A stretch of DNA of 64,000 nucleotides from Streptomyces goshikiensis. GTDB lineage: Bacteria > Actinomycetota > Actinomycetes > Streptomycetales > Streptomycetaceae. A program made the translations under genes and the position numbers. The stretch's first letter is position 1. Every line of letters starts with the position of its first letter. Shown in pieces: positions 59,560 through 64,000 of this stretch. Under the pieces are notes generated by a model that worked only from the letters and a program-made list of their open reading frames with translations, made no database searches and had not been told where the DNA came from. Location of the stretch: NCBI RefSeq assembly GCF_014650555.1, contig NZ_BMVE01000006.1, positions 62,001-126,000 on the forward strand, read 5' to 3'.

Positions 59560-60557
59560 TGGGCGGTGCCGTGGCACTCCGAGTAGGGCTTGCCTGAGGT
59601 GCACCAGCAGGGGGAGTTGGGGGTGGGGGGCCAGGGGGTGGCTTTGCCGCGGGCGGCGAGGGTGGTGGCGTATTCGGCCAGGAGGGACGGGGAGGCCGGG
59701 GAGGTCTTCTCCGAGGCTGCGAAGGCCTCGTAGCTGGGGACGCTCGCCGTGACGATGCCGAGGTTGGTGGTGCCGGAGGCGGCGAGGGCGCGGAGGGACG
59801 TCTCGATGTCCCGGAGGTGGGACTCGTGCGAGGTGTACTCGGCGGCCAGGGTCGGGTACGAGGTGACGAGTTCCGCCAGTTCGCGCTGGGGCCAGTGGAG
59901 GACGGCCACCGGGAAGGGGCGGGAGAGGGCGGCGCGGCGGTCGCCGAGTTCGGCGCGGAGGCGGGCGATCTCGGCGCGGAGTTCGGCCGGATCGTCGGAG
60001 CCGAGGGCCCAGATGCGCTTGGGGTCGTGGAGCTCGTCCAGCGGGATCGGGCCGATGTGGCGGGTGTCGGCGACCATGTCCCAGTCGTCGTGCGGCAGCC
60101 CGAGGAGGCGGCGGACGCGGTGGCGGCCCGTCAGGAGCGCGGTGGTGGCCTGGGTCAGCGGCGTGCTGTCCGGGATGAGGAGGACGACGGCCTCGGTGAA
60201 GCACTCCTCGGAGAGGGTCAACTCGTCGTGTGCTTCGAGGGCCTCCGCGATGACCTCCCAGGGGGCCGGGTCGGCGGGGGCCGCCGCGCGGATGCCCTGG
60301 ATGAGGGCGCGGGCCTCGGCCTCGTGGCCGTACTCCCACAGGTTCGCGGCCTGCAGGGCCTTGATGAGGTGCGGATCCGCCGGTTCCCCGGCGAGGAGTT
60401 GGTCGTAGAGCGTACTCGCCCGTTCGCGTGCGTCGCCCAGTTCGAGGTGGGCCGCGGCCTGGAGGAGCAATGGCTCCTGGTCCTCGGGGTATCGGGTCGC
60501 CGTGCGGATGAGGCGTTCGGCTTCGGCGATGTGCTCGGCAGGCGTGTCGGGGCGCAT
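59556..60557 (-). CDS. TPR-like protein with C-terminal SEC-C motif
   Basis: The protein has 333 residues. Helical repeats dominate (ERLIRTATRYPEDQEPLLLQ, LGDARERASTLYDQLL, AEIARLRAELGDRR). The last ~20 residues carry a zinc-binding SEC-C motif CWCTSGKPYSECHG, the module found on SecA, protein quality-control and nucleic-acid-associated proteins. TACGGT (on the minus strand, plus 60565-60570) lies 7 nt before ATG 60557, so it is leaderless. Confidence 0.82.
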   Translation of the reverse strand: MRPDTPAEHIAEAERLIRTATRYPEDQEPLLLQAAAHLELGDARERASTLYDQLLAGEPADPHLIKALQAANLWEYGHEAEARALIQGIRAAAPADPAPWEVIAEALEAHDELTLSEECFTEAVVLLIPDSTPLTQATTALLTGRHRVRRLLGLPHDDWDMVADTRHIGPIPLDELHDPKRIWALGSDDPAELRAEIARLRAELGDRRAALSRPFPVAVLHWPQRELAELVTSYPTLAAEYTSHESHLRDIETSLRALAASGTTNLGIVTASVPSYEAFAASEKTSPASPSLLAEYATTLAARGKATPWPPTPNSPCWCTSGKPYSECHGTAH

Positions 60558-60613
60558 GGTTCACACCGTACTGCTGCTGGTCAGTTGACGGGGGAGGACT
60601 TAGGGTGCCGCCC

Positions 60614-61474
60614 GTGCGCGATCAGGTGCGGGTGGTGGTGCAGGGGGGTGGCCGGCGGGGGCGCGGGGCCGGGCTCGCGCGGGTGCTGTGGGCCGCCGCC
60701 GAGCTGACGGTCACGGTGGGCGTGGTGGTGTTGTTGCTGGTGGTGCACCAGGTGTGGTGGACGAACCGGCAGGCCGCGGCCGCCGCCCGGGAGGAGGTTC
60801 AGGAGCTGGAGAGTCAGTGGGCTGAGGCCGAGGCCGATGGCGAGGCTGAGTCTGAGGCTGAGGATCCGGTTTCCGGGGGTGGTGATCTTGAGGGTGGTGA
60901 GGTGGCGGAGGAGCCGGGGGGAGGGCGTTCCCCGGGGGTGCCTTCGGGCGGGGGGCGGACGGCCGGGGGCGTGCCCCGGGAGGCTCCGGCGCGGGCCGTC
61001 GGCAGTGATGCGTACGCCGTGCTGCGCGTCCCGCGTCTCGGGCTGGTCGTGCCCGTCGCGCAGGGGACCGACAAGCGGGGCGTCCTCGACAAGGGGTACG
61101 CCGGGCACTACCCGGGGACGGCGGCGCCCGGGGCGCCGGGGAACTTCGCGCTGGCCGGGCACCGCAACACCCACGGGGAGCCGTTCCGGTACGTGAACCG
61201 GCTGCGGGCGGGGGACGAGCTGATCGTCGACGTCAGGGGGCAGCGCTTCGTGTACGCCGTGGACAAGACGCTGGCGCAGACCACCGAGCGGGACACCGGG
61301 GTGATCGCGCCGGTGCCGCGCAGTCTCGTGAAGCCGGACGCCGGATACGGCGAGCCCGGCGCGTACATCACGCTCACCACCTGCACGCCCGAGTACAGCT
61401 CCCGGTACCGGCTCGTGGTGTGGGGCACCCTCAAGAGCCGACTGCCCACCCGCTCTGTCAGTGGGGGCGGTTAG
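60614..61474 (+). CDS. Class E sortase
   Basis: The protein has 286 residues. A membrane helix (AELTVTVGVVVLLLVVHQVW, about 28-48) is followed by an acidic linker. The sortase domain has His in LAGHRNTHGEPF (about 175), Cys in TLTTCTPEYSSR and Arg in RYRLVVWGTL, the complete triad. It anchors LAXTG-type secreted proteins such as chaplins to the cell wall, from the class. GTG 60614 follows TAGGGT (60601-60606) by 7 nt; GTG 60605 is less likely. No substrate gene is adjacent. Confidence 0.92.
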   Translation: MRDQVRVVVQGGGRRGRGAGLARVLWAAAELTVTVGVVVLLLVVHQVWWTNRQAAAAAREEVQELESQWAEAEADGEAESEAEDPVSGGGDLEGGEVAEEPGGGRSPGVPSGGGRTAGGVPREAPARAVGSDAYAVLRVPRLGLVVPVAQGTDKRGVLDKGYAGHYPGTAAPGAPGNFALAGHRNTHGEPFRYVNRLRAGDELIVDVRGQRFVYAVDKTLAQTTERDTGVIAPVPRSLVKPDAGYGEPGAYITLTTCTPEYSSRYRLVVWGTLKSRLPTRSVSGGG

Positions 61475-61527
61475 GATCGGGGCAGAGCAGGATCGAGCAC
61501 GAGTTCGTGTGGAAGGGGGAGGGTCAG

Positions 61528-61866
61528 ATGGGCGGGCTGCGCGTTTCGCGGTTTTCCGTGAGTTCCCCGGTATCCCTGGGCCCTCTTGGCTCCCTCCTCG
61601 TTTCGCTGCTCCTGCTCGGCGGGTTCCTCGGGCTGGTCCTGGGGGAGAGCGGACTGGCCGCCGCCGTGGCCGTTCTGGCCGCCACCGTCGCCGTGGGCAC
61701 GGCCGCTCTGGCGGCCCGTCTCATACGGCCCGTGCCGCCGCACCGAATACGCACCGCGATCCGTGATCGCGAGCAGCGCACGGCCTTCCTGCCGCAGCGC
61801 GATCCCGACGCCTCGGGCCGGTCCCGGCCGAGGGCACCCGGTCGTCTCGTCCTGACGGCCGCGTAG
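61528..61866 (+). CDS. DUF6412-like small membrane protein
   Basis: The protein has 112 residues. Two helices, SLLVSLLLLGGFLGLVLG and AAAVAVLAATVAVGTAALAA, are followed by a basic tail (RTAIRDREQRTAFLPQRDPD). GGAAGGGGGAGGG gives a strong ribosome site. In Streptomyces this family commonly precedes the YidC-like gene, as here. The symbol is left open. Confidence 0.72.
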   Translation: MGGLRVSRFSVSSPVSLGPLGSLLVSLLLLGGFLGLVLGESGLAAAVAVLAATVAVGTAALAARLIRPVPPHRIRTAIRDREQRTAFLPQRDPDASGRSRPRAPGRLVLTAA

Positions 61867-61982
61867 GGGCGCGCAGTACTTCCGCACGCACCGCTTCTCT
61901 GATCACTGTCGTCGCCCCTCGCGGGTCGTCGCGCCGAAACGCATTTCTTTCGACGTTCGACGAGACCCCTCGGAGGGCCCGC

Positions 61983-62669
61983 GTGTCCGTTTTCACTCAT
62001 CTTGTTGCCCAGCTGGGCCGGCTCCTGGAGCCGGTGCTGGCCGAGTCCGCGACCGCTGCCGCGATCGTGCTGTTCACCGTGCTCGTACGGCTCGCCCTGC
62101 ACCCGCTGAGCCGTGCGGCGTTCCGGGGCGCGACCCCGGTCGCCGGGTGCCTGCCGGTCCTGCTCCAGCTGCCGGTGTTCTTCGTCATGTACCAGGCGTT
62201 CTCCTCCGCGGAGGTCGGCGGCGCGGCGAACGAGCTGCTCGGGCACCGGCTCTTCGCCGCGCCGCTCGGGGCCCGGTGGACCGAGGCCCTGGGGGACGGC
62301 GGCCTGTTCGGAGCGCAGGGGCTGGTGTTCCTGGGGCTGTTCGCGGCGATCGGGGTCGTGGCCGCGTGGAGCGCGGTACGGGGGCGGCGCGCCGCGGCGA
62401 ACGCCCCGGCCCCGGTGCTGCCCGCTGCCCTGGCCCCGGCCGGCAAGGGCGGGGCGGCGCCCGCGGTGAGCCCCGAGCAGGTGGAGGCGATGCGCAAGCT
62501 GGGCGGCGTGCTGCCGCTGCTGTCGTTCGGGACACTGGTCACCGCCGCCGTGGTGCCGCTGGCCGCCGGGCTCTACCTGCTGACCACCACCGCCTGGTCG
62601 GTGGCGGAGCGGGCCTGGCTCCAGCATCGCAAGGACCGCGCGGGCGAGGGCGTGCGTTCCAGTCTGTGA
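61983..62669 (+). CDS. YidC/Oxa1-family membrane protein insertase
   Basis: The protein has 228 residues, shorter than the essential YidC. AIVLFTVLVRLALHPLSRAA carries the conserved hydrophilic-groove Arg. LPVLLQLPVFFVMYQAFSSA and AWSAVRGRRAAANAP are YidC blocks. There is no extended periplasmic domain. It is a paralogue that probably assists insertion of a subset of proteins. GTG 61983 follows GGAGGG. The preceding membrane gene is the likely partner. Confidence 0.86.
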   Translation: MSVFTHLVAQLGRLLEPVLAESATAAAIVLFTVLVRLALHPLSRAAFRGATPVAGCLPVLLQLPVFFVMYQAFSSAEVGGAANELLGHRLFAAPLGARWTEALGDGGLFGAQGLVFLGLFAAIGVVAAWSAVRGRRAAANAPAPVLPAALAPAGKGGAAPAVSPEQVEAMRKLGGVLPLLSFGTLVTAAVVPLAAGLYLLTTTAWSVAERAWLQHRKDRAGEGVRSSL

Positions 62670-62790
62670 ACAGGGTCTTGCGGATTGATCCGAGTTCTTG
62701 GAGGATCAACCAATCTCCGATGGCCGCAACCCATCGGCCGGCCCTGGGCACGCCCATGGGCCGACCACCCACGACCACGGGAGAACGCCC

Positions 62791-63648
62791 ATGAAGCTGC
62801 TGCGTGTCGGACCGATCGGCGCCGAGCGCCCCGCGCTGCTCGACCAGGACGGCACCCTCCGAGACCTCTCCGCGCTGGTCACGGATGTGGACGGGACCCT
62901 GCTCGCCGACGGCTCCGCGCTGTCCCGGGTACGGGAGGCGACCGAGTCCGGAGAGCTTCCGGTCCTCGACGCGGAGGGACTGCGCATCGGCGCCCCGGTC
63001 GGCCGGATCGGCAAGATCGTGGGCATCGGGCTGAACTACCACGGGCACGCGGCGGAGGTCGGCGCGCAGGCGCCGGCCGAGCCGATCCTGTTCCTGAAGG
63101 CCCCGGACACCGTGGTCGGCCCGGATGACACCGTGCTGATCCCGCGCGGCAGCGTGAAGACCGACTGGGAGGCCGAGCTCGGCGTCGTCATCGGTGCCAC
63201 CGCCCGCTACCTGGACTCCGCCGCGCAAGGTCTCGCGCACGTCGCCGGCTACGTACTGGCCAACGACGTCACGGAGCGCGCCTTCCAGAACGAGCGCGGC
63301 GGCACCTGGGACAAGGGCAAGAACTGCGAGACCTTCACCCCGCTCGGGCCGTGGCTGGTCACGGCCGACGAGGTACCGGACCCGCAGGCGCTGGACGTGC
63401 GGCTCTGGGTCAACGGCGAGCTCAGGCAGGACGGCCACACCTCGGACCAGATCTTCCCGGTCGGCGAGGTCGTGCGGTACCTGAGCCACTTCATGACCCT
63501 CCACCCCGGCGATGTCATCGTCACCGGCACCCCGGCCGGTGTGGCCGCGGGCCAGCCGGAGCCGAAGCCGTTCCTGCGGGCCGGCGCCGTCGTCGAGGTG
63601 GAGATCGAGGGCCTCGGCCGCCAGCGCCAGGAGTTCAAGAGCGCCTGA
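62791..63648 (+). CDS. Fumarylacetoacetate hydrolase-family protein
   Basis: The protein has 285 residues. The FAH catalytic domain starts KIVGIGLNYHGHAAEVG; metal ligands lie in SVKTDWEAELGVVIGATARY and VLANDVTERAFQ, and GDVIVTGTPAGVAAGQ is conserved. The family includes 2-hydroxyhepta-2,4-diene-1,7-dioate isomerases and FAHD-type oxaloacetate decarboxylases; the reaction is not assignable. GGGAGA precedes ATG 62791. A C-C cleavage role in aromatic catabolism would fit the distant hppD but they are not linked. Confidence 0.88.
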   Translation: MKLLRVGPIGAERPALLDQDGTLRDLSALVTDVDGTLLADGSALSRVREATESGELPVLDAEGLRIGAPVGRIGKIVGIGLNYHGHAAEVGAQAPAEPILFLKAPDTVVGPDDTVLIPRGSVKTDWEAELGVVIGATARYLDSAAQGLAHVAGYVLANDVTERAFQNERGGTWDKGKNCETFTPLGPWLVTADEVPDPQALDVRLWVNGELRQDGHTSDQIFPVGEVVRYLSHFMTLHPGDVIVTGTPAGVAAGQPEPKPFLRAGAVVEVEIEGLGRQRQEFKSA

Positions 63649-63718
63649 CGGGCCGTCCGGCGCCCCGGGGGGTCGCGCCGGCGTTCGCGTCGGCGCGGTT
63701 CAGGCGCCGCGACGCGAG

Positions 63719-63765
63719 GGGTGAGGGGGCGGGGCCGCCGGGGGAGCGGCGCCGGCCCCTCACCC
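63719..63765. terminator. Hairpin between convergent FAH and oxidoreductase genes
   Basis: GGGTGAGGGG (63719-63728) pairs with CCCCTCACCC (63756-63765) over a GC-rich stem. Confidence 0.6.
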
Positions 63766-63771
63766 GTCGTG

Positions 63772-64000
63772 CTACGCCCCGTCGGCGCGCAGGTCCACGC
63801 TCACCCCGTCGCGCGAGGAGATCCGCGCCGCCTCCAGCACCGCCAGGCAGCGCGCCGCCTCGCGCGCGCCCACCGGGGCCGGCCCGCCCTCGCGCAGGGC
63901 CGCCGCCACCGCCGCGTAGTACGCCGGGTAGTCGCCCGCGAGGGTCGGCACCGGTGTCCCGCCTCCGGTCAGCGGGGACTCCCCGGAGCCGATCCGCCCC
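63772..64000 (-). CDS. Gfo/Idh/MocA-family oxidoreductase, 3' end only
   Basis: The last 76 codons are visible, ending at 63772. The peptide contains VPTLAGDYPAYYAAVAAALR, then APVGAREAARCLAVLEAARI SS, matching the usual C-terminus of NAD(P)-dependent Gfo/Idh/MocA sugar dehydrogenases. The Rossmann domain and start are outside the window. Sugar or inositol substrate unknown. Confidence 0.8.
   Translation of the reverse strand, partial: GRIGSGESPLTGGGTPVPTLAGDYPAYYAAVAAALREGGPAPVGAREAARCLAVLEAARISSRDGVSVDLRADGA

Overview
The window is a very GC-rich actinobacterial chromosome segment, almost certainly Streptomyces. The evidence is the strong GC3 bias, frequent GTG/TTG starts, an SsgA-family sporulation protein, dre (DasR) operators over a nagE2-nagE1-nagF PTS locus, a mycothiol-era CysO/Mec/CysM cysteine operon, and many leaderless promoters of the TANNNT type 6-7 nt before the start codon. 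From memory the order rph-nagF-nagE1-nagE2, and the general order from the PBP gene to the YqgE gene, resembles the S. coelicolor core around SCO2897-SCO2950. I could not check this by search.

1-8.2 kb: 3' end of a YqgE/AlgH gene, DUF3039, a GH20 hexosaminidase, and a translationally coupled three-gene xanthine dehydrogenase-type operon whose Fe-S subunit carries a huge low-complexity extension. 8.2-11.7 kb: a type VII secretion satellite (a WXG100-like protein with a YxxxD motif, a WDG/PPE-like protein and a mycosin protease). It is followed by a duplicated remnant of the mycosin tail and a tRNA-Cys. 11.9-16.2 kb: MFS exporter, an antitoxin-Doc module whose toxin is broken by a small palindromic repeat, and an SF2 helicase. 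16.4-25.8 kb: IclR, a Lon-domain protein, MFS plus ArsR, Lrp divergent from hppD (tyrosine catabolism), a TPR protein, a GlcD-like oxidase and an SsgA-like protein. 26-35.3 kb: two RDD membrane proteins, a secreted M6 metalloprotease, pncA and pncB (NAD salvage), clpS and DUF2017.

35.3-44.4 kb: amino-acid permease, the cysteine cluster (mec, a Cys leader peptide, cysO, cysM), DUF488 with a membrane-tethered PemK-like protein, an MBL hydrolase, and the GlcNAc PTS with DasR and Crp-like sites. 44.4-51 kb: rph, a lipoprotein, rdgB, tRNA-Leu, bcp, DUF3618, a GroES-like protein, a guanidine-III riboswitch with its SMR exporter, and a class A PBP. 51-57.8 kb: a three-gene ABC-2 exporter, a DUF1707 protein, DUF445, two small membrane proteins and a GNAT. 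57.8-64 kb: a 271-nt adenine-free tract, an AbiEi/DUF559-like protein, Vsr, a SEC-C protein, a class E sortase, a DUF6412-like protein with a YidC-family insertase, a FAH hydrolase and the end of a Gfo/Idh/MocA gene.

The window is mostly conserved core. The accessory-looking parts are the type VII satellite beside tRNA-Cys, the broken Doc module with its repeats, and the Vsr/DUF559 block behind the C-rich tract. I found no CRISPR array, no full insertion sequence, no prophage and no obvious biosynthetic cluster. I did not find a complete novel system. The best leads are the Fe-S subunit architecture, the interrupted Doc toxin, the adenine-free tract, the CysO C-terminus with its Cys leader, and the orphan type VII cargo set.
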